From: Plantago major
Taxonomy: Eukaryota; Streptophyta; Magnoliopsida; Lamiales; Plantaginaceae
NCBI GenBank assembly: GCA_026545765.1
Contig: CM048842.1
Coordinates: forward strand, 26,016,667 to 26,080,666
DNA: 64,000 bases
Direction: 5' to 3'
The position numbers and the translations under genes were made by a program. Below the pieces are notes generated by a model. It searched no databases and had not been told where the DNA came from. It saw only the letters and a program-made list of their open reading frames with translations. Of this stretch, positions 46,001 to 57,302 are shown piece by piece; position 1 is the first letter of the stretch; each line of letters begins with the position of its first letter.

Positions 46001-48552
46001 TCATCAACCTTTCTTTCTTGAACCTGAGAATTAACATTATCACAATACTTAGGAAATTTTATCAATAAAACTTTAAGTGACAAGTCAGATATCTGAGAGG
46101 TCAATTACCTCCATGGGAGGCTCAGATACTTGTCTCTCAAAGACTTGTGCAGTCTCTGGAATCTTTTCTTGTGATGAAGGCCTTGATGCCTCATCAATTT
46201 CCATAGGTGCAGGGGATGTCGCAACTCTGTCCCCTTGCACTTCTACTTCTGAGTGAGCCTGTGAGTAGAAAGCATTGAATAATTTAGAGAAGATTTTAGT
46301 TAACCATACTGGAAGGCTTAATGATCTGTTCTTCAGAAACCTTGTCAGTTTCTGGGTTTGCTTCTGGCAATTCTGCCTTATCTTCCTCTTTCTCAGTTGG
46401 AGCCTGTTAGAAAAATTTATTTTAATGATTTAGCACATAAACTTATAACTGAAGAAGTGTTATCTTAAGAATCAATTATTACCTGTGGCACAGGCTTAGA
46501 TATCTTAAGAGGCGAGGTTGAGGGAACCTCCTTCTCAGTTTCTGAGGTAAGCTTTTCAGCTTCCTCTTGTTTTTGTGTTTCTAACTCAGCCTGTAACAAA
46601 GAAATTTTATGAGTAACAAGATGTATAAGCATAAAAATTTTCACAAGATAAGAGTTAAACCGGTCAGCTACCTGAGTAGTTTCAGGCTGATTGGTCTCTG
46701 GAACTTGAGACCTTTCTATACTTAGGTCTTCTTGTCCCAGTGCAGTTTCTTTGCTTGAAGTTTCTGGTACTTCACACCTTTCCTGAGTATGCAACTCAGT
46801 TGCCTCCCCTGGTTGATCATTCTGAGTAGATGTCTCAGTTTGATCCCTCTCATTGAGTTGGGGAACCTGCTCTTTTGCAGGATTTTCTTCAGCATACTGC
46901 ATTGCTGGTAATTCGAAATGGAGTTCATTTACCATTTCATCAACCACTTGTGGCTGTTGTGGTTGTTGTGGTTGTCTGGAAGCAGAGGATTGGTCAGTAG
47001 AATGTTCTTCCAGATTTTTAGATGTGGCATTTCCATCAGCATCTGCCAGCACTAAAATACCACTCATCAGGGCTTTTTGAAGTTGTGCGTAAGAAACGTT
47101 CCCTGATGATGTGTTTGCACCAACAACCTTTGCTATAGGTTCAGCAACCTGTGGTGTAGGTTCTTCTTCAGATACCTTATCACCGATTCGCTTCAAAGAA
47201 CCTTAGCCCTCTTTGTTCTTTCTAGGACTTGAGAGATGACTAGTTCATCATCTTCATCGTCAGAGCTCTCATCAGCATTAGGAACTGATTGGTCCATTAC
47301 TCCTGCGGTTTCTGCAGATAGGGCTTGGTGTTTTTCACCACTTTTGGCAGCATTTATGAGTTCATCAGCAAGGCTTTCTGTAATAGTCTTCACATTTCTG
47401 GAAGCACTTTCTCTTGCTGAGTCTACTTGTTCAGTAGTTGATAACTCTTTTGAAGCATTGATGATTTCATCTGTCTTTATCAGTTCATCGGCAATGCCTG
47501 CAGATATCTGAGAATCGACAACCTCTTTGGGTGTGTCTTCTGATTTGCCAGCAGACTTCTTTCTTGAAGTTTTGGGCTTCTTGGTCGCAACCTTTTCTTC
47601 AGATACCTTTTCAGACTTTCGCTTCTTAGAACCTTTCTGAGACCCAGTAACCTTTTTCATCAAGTTTGTATACTCATATTTGTAGAGTAGGTTACTGTTG
47701 GCTATTTCAGCCGTCTCTCTAAGCTCAATCCCAAGCTTCTCCAGCAAGTAGCATATCTTCAGACCATTGCCTACTGTGGCCTTTGGCTCAGCTAGTCCTT
47801 TGGCAATCTTAGGCTCGAAGCCTTGAATCTTCTTCACAAACTTCATGAAGGCGTACTTTCCCTAGTTAAAGGGGTTTTCCAGCCTTTTGTCTTGTTGATT
47901 CAGCAAGAACATCATGATCCATCGTTCTTGGCTTATCTGGTCAGCACCTCCTTGTAGACCATCAAAGCATCTGTGAAGAATGCAAGCCAGTACATCCCAA
48001 AGGAACCATCGATGTCCGGTTCGGATGTCGCAAGCTTGAACTCGGATGGGTGTATCGATTTTTCAAGATCACACACGCCATCTGACAGATTCTTTAACAC
48101 CTTCAAGGAGTTCATCATCCTTGGTGTTTATTTCAAAATCCTTTCCAAGATTTTGAAACTCAAAAACTTTCTGAAGTTGTTATGTCCGTAGGATTTCCTT
48201 TCCTTGGTGAGGTTTTGATGTACACTATTTCGGTTTTCGTAAACACAGGAAATAATCCTGGAGTTGTTGTAAAATTCCAACACATCGAGTGACGAAATTC
48301 CACTAGGGCGAGCAGATAGAAAGCCCTTGATTTGTGCCTTTTCAAGCATGTCAAGAATTAGCTTTCTGTCGGCTTGGTTCTCTATTCCAGTCGTGAGGTA
48401 TTCCTCAACCATGGCACCACCCAAAATCATTCTGTGATTCGAAGTCCAATGGTCAGGATTAAAATCTCCTACCAGTCGGTTGTTCACAATAACCAACTCT
48501 GGTGCTTGCTTTTCAGCAGTACCAGTGGAGGAGAAGAATTCTTTGGGGCCAT
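43012..48552 (-). pseudogene. Copia-3 ORF3: giant post-pol gene with intron-like segments
   Basis: Second copy of the copia-2 ORF3, better preserved in several parts. The ATG at 48552 (MAPK) is followed by a frameshift; the frame is then open at 48128-48496, 47193-47846, 46465-47196, 45586-46104, 44493-45593, 43392-44234 and 43012-43395. It shows the same order of regions as copia-2: plant-transposon-protein-like N-terminus (VLEFYNNS), KKGSKKRK patch, acidic repeats split by introns, LLPFFKAHTLPKHIKCFKKW, Asp run, coiled coil (LRQLLEEEQQLHLQLEDQI), HKKRKIE patch, and the C-terminal domain with WILELKHLLVN and VEPYESFYLTEDQ. The C-terminus ends early, after RKFAD. Predicted spliced coding length is about 5.2 kb. 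No known enzyme signature; no signal peptide or membrane helix. Confidence 0.75.
45829..46671 (-). other. Intron-like cassette in copia-3 ORF3, matching copia-2
   Basis: Going 5' to 3' on the minus strand, the segments are 46591-46671 (81 nt), 46404-46482 (79), 46259-46304 (46), 46024-46108 (85) and 45829-45906 (78). All begin GT and end AG. Exons between them are 108, 99, 150 and 117 nt, all multiples of three and all phase 0, so joining them keeps one frame (AELETQKQEE, APTEKEEDKAELPE, AHSEVEVQGDRV, VQERKVDEDQTSK). The third segment is 46 nt, too short for normal plant splicing, where copia-2 has 83 nt. The first and fifth are open and could be read through. Confidence 0.65.
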
Positions 48553-48979
48553 CTCTTTATATATTGTAGAGAATTTGGATTGGTGTTTGAAAGAGATTTG
48601 ATTCAGGAATTCTTTGCAGAAAAACTTAATCTTGATTTGCAGAGATTGTAGAAGGTTTGCAGAGAATCAAGAGAAGGTTTTGCTATTTTTCCAAGTTTTT
48701 CATCAAGATAGAAATAATGCGAGTTTCAAGAGAGCAGTTGACCTCAGATATTTATACTATTCTCTTTTGTGTTCCCCGTTTATAGAGTGATTCAGATATC
48801 TGAGTTCCCGTCTCAGAGATCTTAAGCTATCTTTTTGCTTTTTAGCCTTTTTAACTTCTGGATACCCGTTCCAGATTTCTCTTTTCTCTTCTCTGGATGC
48901 CCGTTCCAGATACCTCTTCTTTGGATGCCCGTTCCAGATACCTCTTCTCTGGATGTCCGTTCCAGATTCCTGAACTTTT
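48553..48979 (-). other. Copia-3 spacer between pol and ORF3
   Basis: A TATAAATA box reads on the minus strand at about 48751-48758, about 200 nt before the ORF3 ATG. The pol-proximal end is the minisatellite at 48857-48970. No ORF is supported. Confidence 0.5.
48857..48970 (-). repeat. ~27-bp minisatellite, about four units
   Basis: Units have the form TCTGGATGCCCGTTCCAGA plus a CT-rich spacer. The core is an imperfect inverted repeat (TCTGGA...TCCAGA). Copia-2 has a single related copy near 19,016. Confidence 0.8.
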
Positions 48980-50032
48980 TCAGTTTATTGGTAATTCCAT
49001 TAGTCCAAGACTATGTCTTAAGGCTAAGAATCTACTTTCTTGTAGTGGCTTAGTGAAGATATCTGCAAGTTGGTCTTCAGTGCCAATCTTGAGTATCTCT
49101 GTATTGCCCTTTTCAACATGGTCTCTGATGAAGTGATGTCTAACATCAATGTGCTTTGTTCTGGCATGAAATTTAGGATTCTGTGTAATCGCAATAGCAC
49201 TTGTGTTGTCACAGAAAATGGGAGTTTTCTTCTCATCGATTCCATAGTCTTTAAGTTGTTGTTGTATCCACAGAATTTGTGTTGCACAACAACCAGCAGA
49301 AATATATTCATCCTCTGTGGTAGAAGTTGCAATTGAGTTTTGCTTCTTGCTAAACCATGAGATAAGTCTAGTACCCAGAAACTGACAAGTTCCTGAGGTG
49401 CTTTTCCTATTAAGCAGTGATCCAGCATAATCAACGTCTGAGTACCCAGCTAAACTCAATCCGCTTTCTTTAGGATACCACAATCCTACATCTACTGTAC
49501 CCTTTACATACCTTAATATTTTCATAGCAATGTTGTAGTGTGTTTGCATTGGATTTGTTTGAAATCTAGCACATACTCCAACGGCGTATTGAATATTAGG
49601 TCTACTTGCAGTGAGGTAAAGTAGTGAACCTATCAATTTCCTATACTTATGTTCTTCAACACTCTTATCTGATTCAGTATAGGTCATTTTGGTTCCAATG
49701 CTCATAGGTATCTTAGCATTAATTTCAGAAGGCTTAAGATTGAATTTTGTGAGCATATCTTTTGCATACTTTGTTTGACTAATGAATATTCCATCATTGA
49801 GTTGCTTGACTTGCAATCCTAGGAAATAATTCATTTCTCCCATCATGCTCATCTCAAACTTGCTTTTCATGAGATTTGCAAAGTCATTACAAAGTTGCTT
49901 GTCCTTAGATCCAAATATGATGTCATCAACATATACTTGAACTAAGAGTAGTTTCCCGTCATGATTTAAGGTAAATAAAGTTTTATCAACTTCACCTTTC
50001 TTGAAACCACTTTCCAGAAGGTACTTGGCCAA
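48980..50032 (-). pseudogene. pol: Copia-3 reverse transcriptase C-terminus and RNase H
   Basis: This 350-aa open frame has the RT active site YVDD in [19 protein letters not shown]-type YFLGLQVKQL, and [20 protein letters not shown]. RNase H follows, with LAGYSDVDYAGSL, SIATSTTEDEYISAG, FCDNTSAIAITQNPKFHART and LADIFTKPLQESRFLALR. It is in frame with the upstream pol but separated by a TAG just upstream of its start, where copia-2 has CAG. Apart from that stop, this half of pol looks close to complete. Confidence 0.92.
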
Positions 50033-51601
50033 AGTGTCATACCATGCTCTTGGAGCCTATTTCAGTCCATACAAAGCTTTCTGTAGTTTATAGACCATTC
50101 TACTTTCTAAGGAAACTTCAAAGCCAGGTGGTTGCTCAACATAAACTTCTTCTGCAAGTTCACCGTTTAAGAATGCACTTTTGACATCCATCTGATAAAA
50201 TTTGAAATCTTTATGAGCTGCAAAGGCTAGAAAGAGTCTTATTGCATCCAATCTGGCAACTGGTGCATATGACTCGTCAAAATCTAAGCCTTCAGTCTGG
50301 GTAAATCCCTTGGCAACCAATCTTGCTTTGTTTCTGGTTATTTCACCAGATTCATTCATCTTGTTTTTGAAAACCCATTTAGTTCCAATCACAGATATTC
50401 CTTCTATAAATGAAACTAGTTTCCAGACTTTGTTTCTCTCAAATTGATCCAACTCTTTTTGCATTGCAGAGATCCAGTCTTGGTCTCCTAATGCTTCTTC
50501 TATATTTTTAGGTTCAATATTCGAGATGAAACATCCAAAGAGAGAATTAGCATTTTCAGCTATTGCTCTCCTAGTCCTAACACCTTGATTAATTGGTCCG
50601 ATTACATCCTTTGCAGGATGATCTTTGATCCATCTCATCATAGGTTTAGTGCTAGTAGGATCAATATCCAAGTGATTTGAATGTGAATCACTAAGATTAT
50701 GATTTGGTACTTTTTCAGTATCTGAGATATCTGACATATGGGAAATGTCATGGATATCTGACACTTTTTCAGTGTTAGAGATATCTGGAACTTGCATTTC
50801 AGCAGTCTCTTTTTCAGATACCTCTTCATGATGAAGGTTCTCAGTAACCTGTTCCATTTCTGGAAAACTCATAGGAAATTCCTCATCATGTCTGTGAGTC
50901 ATCTTGTTGTTACTAGGCATATCAAGCTTTTCTACGTCAGAGTCATCCTCACTTTCCATAATGATGTTTCTCCTTTCTGAGGATTCTTCTTTAGAATCCC
51001 TCAGTAATAGTTCTTTGAACCTTTCTGAGAGTTCATCATTAGGAGGTGTTTTGTTATTTCCTTCATAGAATACAACATGAATTGATTCTTCAATTTTCTT
51101 TGTTCTTTTGTTTTAAACTCTGTAGGCTTTGCTATTTGTGGAATAATCAAGAATTACACCTTCATCTACCTTTGGTTGAAATGTTCTCAGATAATCTTTC
51201 CCATTGTTTAGAACAAAACATTTACAACCAAATACTCTCAGATGTTTGATATTAGGGGGTCTACCAACCAAGATTTCATAGGGGGTCTTGTCATGGTGTT
51301 TGTTTATCAAACATCTGTTCTGAGTGTAGCAAGATGTGTTTACAGCTTCAACCCAATAAATTTCACTTATTTCAGTGTCAGCTAGCATTGTCCTTGCAGC
51401 TTCTTTAAGGGTTCTGCTTTTTCTCGCAACACCATTTTGTTGAGGTGTTCTTACAGAGGAAAGTTGGTGTTGTATACCTTTGCAGGTACAAAACTCCTTT
51501 ATGTACTGGTTGACAAACTCAGTACCATGGTCTGTTCTGATTGCAGATACCTTGTTATTTTTCATGACTTCAAGCTTTTTCAGCAAGTTTGGTATCTCCA
51601 C
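50033..51601 (-). pseudogene. pol: Copia-3 integrase C-terminal half and RT N-terminus
   Basis: One frame, with a TAA at about 51113. The first ORF (51113-51601) has the integrase acidic site IRTDHGTEFVNQY, QQNGVARKSRTLKEA (the usual AERK Glu context is disturbed by a small deletion) and VFGCKCFVLNN. The linker is acidic, with repeats of DISNTEKVSDIHDIS. The second ORF (50057-50959) has the RT start [53 protein letters not shown] and ALYGLK, where a TAG interrupts. Confidence 0.88.
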
Positions 51602-52328
51602 CCTGGCATCAGATTTGTGTTTCAGAAAGACAACCCAAGTGAATCTTGAGAAGTCATCTACAACAACTGACCATACTTCTTTCCCGCATAACTAGTTACG
51701 ATGATTCAAAAGATCCATGTGTAATAGTTGCGTTGGTCTAACACTAGAGTGTCGATTTTGGACTTGAAAGAGATCTTAGATTGTTTCCCCATCCGACAGC
51801 AGACAAATACCATCATTTCGAAGATGTTCAGGAAGGCCAACCACTAACTCTTTCTTGGCAAGTCTGCTCGAGTTTTGAAGTTCAAGTGATCGATTCTTTT
51901 GTGCCATAACCAAGGTGCTCTTCGGTGACCAGATTGACTCACCATGAGACATTCTTCAGTTGTGGCAGATGCCCAATCGGCAACATAAAGACTGCCTTTC
52001 CGCCGACCAACTAAGCCTGCTTTGACTCATTGTCTATTAGTTTGCAGTATTTAGCTTTGAATTTTATAGTAAAACCCTTGTCTGCAAACTGGCTCATGCT
52101 AAATAGATTATATTTCAAATCCTTAACATGTAATACGTCAGTGATTGTTAAAGTCCCCAATTTGACGTTGCCAAATCCCAGAGAGGGATTTAATTCTCCA
52201 GCAAATCTGATATCTGGTCCTGTGTTGCAAGCTTTGTAATCGACCAGATTTGCTTTGTCTCCTGTCATGTGCTTTCCGCATCCACTATCAAATAGCCATT
52301 GTGCTTTAGTCCAGGAAGCATTCTGCAC
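51602..52328 (-). pseudogene. pol: Copia-3 protease and integrase N-terminus
   Basis: The ORF 52011-52328 carries the aspartic protease motif WLFDSGCGKHMTGDKA and VLHVKDLKYNLFSMSQF. No ATG is seen at its start; the copia-2 copy has one. From 52010 to 51602 the GAG-pre-integrase domain and the first integrase Asp region are readable only in broken frames. The integrase frame resumes at 51601 in a different phase. Confidence 0.8.
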
Positions 52329-52346
52329 ACAACAGGAAACAGGAGA

Positions 52347-54821
52347 TTAGGTTCTCATATCTTTGATGGAACCGTCAGAATTAAAAGTTCTTCCAGTAGG
52401 AATCCATTTTTGAATGAATTTCTTTGAAATATTCTTTTGTCTGACAGGAACATAAGGAGGAATTCTATTTGAATGAATGTTATCATTAGTAAGAATTATT
52501 TTCTTCCTTGGTGTGTTCCTAGGTGCTCCATATGATGCTTTCAGATACCTGTCAGGTTTCTGAGTTTGCTTTTCAGAAAACTTAGCTTTCCTTGCCAGAT
52601 TTCTTCTAGCCACAGCATTGATTTTCAGTGGCTCGATTTAACTTCCACTTCTGATAATTGCTTTGAGCAATTCTAGCTTTCAGCCATCGTTCTTGCTCCT
52701 GCTTGTACTCATGAGCAAGTTGTTTTCCGATGCCTTTGTAGCCAATACCGTTTTGAGCACATGAAGCTATCTGAGATCTTTTCTCGTGACTTTGCTAGTC
52801 TGGTTGGTCCAATTTCTTTCCGTAAAAGTGACATGGGAGAATTTGCCGACTCGCAATTCTACCTTTTGAGAGACATAGCATCGTGGGTGTTTACACTTTT
52901 CGGTGTTGTGTTTCTTTTCGAGACGTACAAAGCTTTTGTTTTTTACTTGTTTTTCCCACAAAGGTTTAGTCGCAACTGCCTTTCCTTTGTCAACAATCTT
53001 TGTCTTCTCACCGATACTATAGATTGCGTGGGAACCGTCTTGCTGAGTACTTACAAATGTTCTTCTCTCCTTACTCTTATTCAGAGTGATAAAACAATCT
53101 GTCTGTGTATTCAAATCAAGTCCTTTCTTTTTCAAGGATCTCTTAAGTAAGATTGTACTTGAGAAGTGTCACTAGCTTTGGCATAAGATTGAAAAGATAA
53201 TTCTTTCTTCTTGAGTTCCTTGTTCTCAGAAAGAAGATCTTCATATTTCTTTCGTAATTCAGCCATTGCTTCTTTATGTGACTTTTCAGTCTCAGATATC
53301 TGAGCTTTGAGAGATGCATTTTCAGCATCCTTTCTCTCAGATACTTTGACTAATTGAGAATTTTCCTTTGCAAGAGAATTCTTTTCTTCTTCAAGGTTTT
53401 CGGCTCTAGCTCGGATCATTAGAAATTCTCTTTCATAGATGTCAAGTTCTTTCCTAAGATTTTCTAGATTTTTTATTTCCTCTTCATCACTTTCATAAGT
53501 ATAACAAGAAGTATGTGTTACCTCATCAGCCATAAGACAGATTTCTATGTTGGAGATGTCTGGACCGTCAATTTCAGCAACTCCACACATTTCATTCTTC
53601 TTGAGGCCGAAGTCGATTATATCATGAGTAACTCCACATAATTCTGGTGATGGTAAAGTTGAGTCATCTGAATTGTCATCTTCAGAATCTGTCTCAACGT
53701 CTAGAGCATCCAGTTGAATTTGGATTTTCTTTCTTTCTTCAGTTAACAAAGCTTTCTGGCTTCTTCTGAAGATTCTCCTATCTTTCTTGTCGCCTGTCCT
53801 TAGTTTGTTGAGGTGACAATCCTTCTTGAATCGCCGAGTTTGACAATAGAAGCAGATATCGTTTCCAATTCGCTTCCTCAGTACATGATGCTTTCTGAGC
53901 TGGCTTGTTCAGCGAGCTTTGCATATTTTTGTACTGGTGATAGTTTGAGCTTAGATGCTTTTTCAGCTTCTCTTTGGCTTTCCTTCTTTCAATTTCTTGA
54001 CTGATATATTTGCTCATTTGCTTTGCAGCAAGAGCATCCTCAGTTTCTTCCTTGCTTTTCTTCTTTTCAGAAGTTCCTTGAGTGACTAGAGCAACGTTTT
54101 GCAACTTTTCAGTTGTTTGTTCTATTTGAGTTGTCTCATAATCAAGAGTAAGATGAGAGAAAGTTCCTTTGGAGTGACATTTGGCATTCCTTGGTTAAAA
54201 TAAAAGAATTTGGTATGCTCCCGGTTGTGGTTAAGACTTGACAATAGTCTTAATCTTTTCGACCGGGAGTATCATTGCTTTCCCAAGAGCGCCATGTCAC
54301 TCATGAGAGTGGTAAATCTGAAATCAAGTTCTTCCAGTTTGATGGGTCCTTGTTTGAAATTTTGAAATTTCAACTTGAGAACTTCGAACTTGTTTTCTTT
54401 GGTTTTCGGGCCCGCAGATTTCTTCAATCAGTTGCCAGGCAACTTTCGCCGTTTTAGCACCCCACAGTGTAAACTGTATGTGCTCAGGTGTCGATCTGAT
54501 GATGATATTACGAGCTTGACCATCCAGACGATTTCTCTTGGCATCTTCCGATGTCCAGAGTTCTCTGGGCTTTGGTTCGTAAATGACTTGACTAGTAGAT
54601 CTCCCACTTGTTGACGCATCGGTTTGTGAAGATCCTTCGCTTTGATCTCTGTCTCTACCATTAGAAACCTCCATGACTTGTTTGTGTTGTTGAATGACTA
54701 TTGGGCCATTCTTTATCACTTCGATCATTTCGTCACATATGGCTTCAAGGTGGAGCATCATGTTATTTTTCCATTTCTCGTAATTCTCTGGTTTGACAAT
54801 GGGTGCATCACTCAGAGACAT
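52347..54821 (-). pseudogene. gag: Copia-3 Gag (broken)
   Basis: The start ATG at 54821 gives MSLSDAPIVKPENYEKWK; seven in-frame codons upstream are not shared with copia-2. The N-terminal piece (to 54324) has RLDGQARNIIIRSTPEHI and WQLIEEIC. Frameshifts follow, with pieces at 53778-54104 and 53132-53749. The zinc knuckle near 53,850 reads CFYCQ then RRFKKDC, with the Gly-His pair lost by a small deletion. The 53132-53749 piece is acidic then coiled-coil, as in Sirevirus-type Gag. The tail (52767-53135 and 52347-52613) is basic and ends at TAA after MRT, as in copia-2. Confidence 0.87.
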
Positions 54822-54924
54822 ACCTGCACACTTAACACACAAATTAAATAGTCCTCGAAAATGGACAACGTTCCTTCACCTATCTGGGGATCTAGGTTCA
54901 GTGCAGAAGGCATGTGAACCTCTT

Positions 54925-54936
54925 GCTCTGATACCA
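54925..54936 (-). other. Copia-3 primer-binding site (initiator Met tRNA)
   Basis: The plus-strand GCTCTGATACCA, two bases from the 5' LTR end, is a perfect 12-base complement of the plant initiator-Met PBS TGGTATCAGAGC. Confidence 0.92.
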
Positions 54937-54938
54937 CT

Positions 54939-56666
54939 TGTTGGTCCAGATAACGGCAAAGTAAAAGACTAGAGGAGGGGGGGTGAATAGTCTTTTTAAA
55001 ACTTTTGTCGATAAAAACTATTTCTCAAATATCTGAGTAGATATCTGATACTTAGAATCAGAGCGCGGAAGACTTAATATAGATAAGTGCAGAAACAGTT
55101 AAAGTGTGTGTGTGTGTGTTGCTGAAATGTAAATACAGAAAGGTAAATAACACAGCAAGTATAGTGGTATCTGGAGGTGGCGTAATCCTCCAACTAATCC
55201 ACTTCGGTCTTCCAGAGACCTAGAATTCACTAGAATAGATAATTGAATTCTCCTTACAAAAATCCTATTCTAAGATTCCTTTAAACAAATGGTTCCCAAC
55301 CAAATGTTCCGCCTGAGTTGTTCCCCGGCTTTCACAGCCAAGTACTTCCTGTACTCAGAAACCTTTTTGAGTTATTCCCTAGCTTCCCAAGCTAAGTACT
55401 TCCTATACTCAATAACCTTGGAGTTATTCCTTAGTTTCCCAAATCAAGTACTTCCTATACTCCGGTAACCTTGGAGTTATTCCCTGATTTTTCAAACTAA
55501 GTACTTCCTGTACTCCACGCCAGTTATGGTGTTGGTTTTGGTTTGAGTTGTCAGATGAGCTTCTTTAATAACTTATTCAGTTATTCAGATAGCTCTTTGA
55601 ATCAAGTATACTTAATACACTTTTCAATGTATGGTATCTTGTTCTTTTTACTGACCCAAGTCTTAGATAAATGTTCAAGAGAATGAATCTCAGATACTTG
55701 ATCTTTCGTTTCAACTCTTTCACAGATAGCTGTGCTTGTTTAGGATCGGACACTTAGAACTTCGATGTTACTCAAGATCAAAAGCTTTGGTCGCAATGTA
55801 AAGCTTTGAGGATAAGTAATTTGCTTTGAGAGAGAGTAAGATGTTCAGCGTTTTTATGCAGTTCAAGGTGTGTCTCTTCAAGCAGTCTAAGTGTTGATAT
55901 TTATAGATGAATTTGAGTGCCGTTTGAATATTATCCGTTAGGCTCAAATTCAAACTATTGATATCTGTGTATAATCTTATGGAGTTTTGTCTTCTTCTTG
56001 AAGCGTTGCCGCTTTTATTCAGACATCTTTGTCCGTGCATTAAATGCATTGTACTATACTTTTTGTCCTGTAGTGCCAACGGAACTATGCTTTGTATCAG
56101 AGACTAGTGTTATCTGATTCTTTGCACGTCCTTATCTTCAATCTTCAGATACCACTTTTATTGAAACAACTTTGTTTGCAATATATATATTTCTTTTTCA
56201 GAAATGTGGTTAATGCACAAGGTATTTGAGAATAGATATCTGTGGACACTTTCCTTGTTTTCAGATAGGCCTTTTATTTCTCAGATATCTCTTGTGACAC
56301 AGTTTGTTTAAAACTATTCGTGTCTTCAAGATATCTGGCTAAGGTATCTGAAAAACAGTTTCAGTATTCTTGTGCAGTTTCTTCAAGTCTTCAATGCCGT
56401 TGAGCTAGTTCTGCTAGGATGTCTTCTTCTTGGTCTTCTCTCCATAAAATAAAAATTACATTTTGAGACCTAACATCCTATACAAGATTAGCTATACTAT
56501 CATACTTAGTGGGTTTCCTCTCTTACAATGTTCAAGTGAACCAAGAGTACTAATCACCTTTCTGAGACTAAGATAAGTCATCATGTGCTGATCAAAATCT
56601 AAACAGATAATTCTAACAAAATATCTAATAAATTTCCTAACAAATTTCCCAACAAATTTCCCAACA
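54939..56666 (-). repeat. Copia-3 5' LTR (1728 bp)
   Basis: Nearly identical to 40888-42623, with the same minisatellite (about 55315-55515), G tract, GT repeat and TATA-like sequence (about 55897-55905, minus). It is followed by the TSD CGACT at 56667-56671. Small indels near 55,980 distinguish it from the 3' LTR. Confidence 0.94.
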
Positions 56667-56696
56667 CGACTCAAAAATAAATTCCAGGATTTTACA
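56667..56696 (-). repeat. Array LTR2, right remnant
   Basis: The TSD copy CGACT plus the last 25 bp of LTR2 (CAAAAATAAATT to TTTTACA) displaced by copia-3. Confidence 0.9.
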
Positions 56697-57302
56697 TCCT
56701 CCTCTCCTTAAAAGAAGTTTCCTCCTGGAATTTACGCTTCCACTGCGCAAAACTCACAAACATTCAATTTTCTAAACTTTCCCGTCACAACATCAATTCT
56801 ATTAACTTCCTCCCGGTCCAGATACATAATCGATAAGTCCATACTTCATATCTTAACTCCAAAACTACTTTTGGCATCTCACACGGAAACACCATGCTTC
56901 GAAAAATTCAAACCTATCACACATACCCCCAACAAATCGAAACCTTGTAACCACACCACTTTCTTCCACTCACAGTCACAAACCTCGAAAATACTAACCA
57001 AAGCACATCAAAGATTCTTACCTAGGTTCAGCAAAGATTCTAACATAACTCCTCGAGCTTTCCCTTCATCGAAATCAACACTTCACATATTCAAACATGG
57101 GACCTACACCCAACCAAACCAGAACCTAGGCTCTGATACCACTTTTGACATCTCACTCGGAAACACCATACTTCGAGAAATCCAACATAATTTTCATCAA
57201 ACTCAAACATATAACCTACAACAAACAAACTGAAATCTTATTTCTTCACAAATTCTAGCCTAGGCACCTCAAAGATCATAACCTAGGCTCTGATACCACT
57301 TT
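56697..57302 (-). repeat. Array internal region (606 bp)
   Basis: It has the same PPT-to-PBS structure as 38294-38899, with both PBS-like sites (about 57130-57142 and 57286-57298). No ORF is supported; open frames here do not match anything recognisable. Confidence 0.88.

Larger units (their letters stand above)
40888..56666 (-). mobile_element. Copia-3: large Ty1/copia element with giant ORF3
   Basis: This 15.8-kb minus-strand element is inserted in array LTR2 with perfect 5-bp TSDs CGACT (40883-40887 and 56667-56671). LTRs are 1736 bp (left, 3') and 1728 bp (right, 5') and very similar. Order from the 5' end: LTR, PBS, Gag, protease, integrase, RT, RNase H, a 27-bp minisatellite, ORF3 with intron-like segments, PPT, LTR. 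It is the same family group as copia-2 and the solo LTR. Its pol is the best preserved here: from 51601 to 48980 the frame is constant, broken only by two nonsense codons (near 51113 and 50057). Confidence 0.94.
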
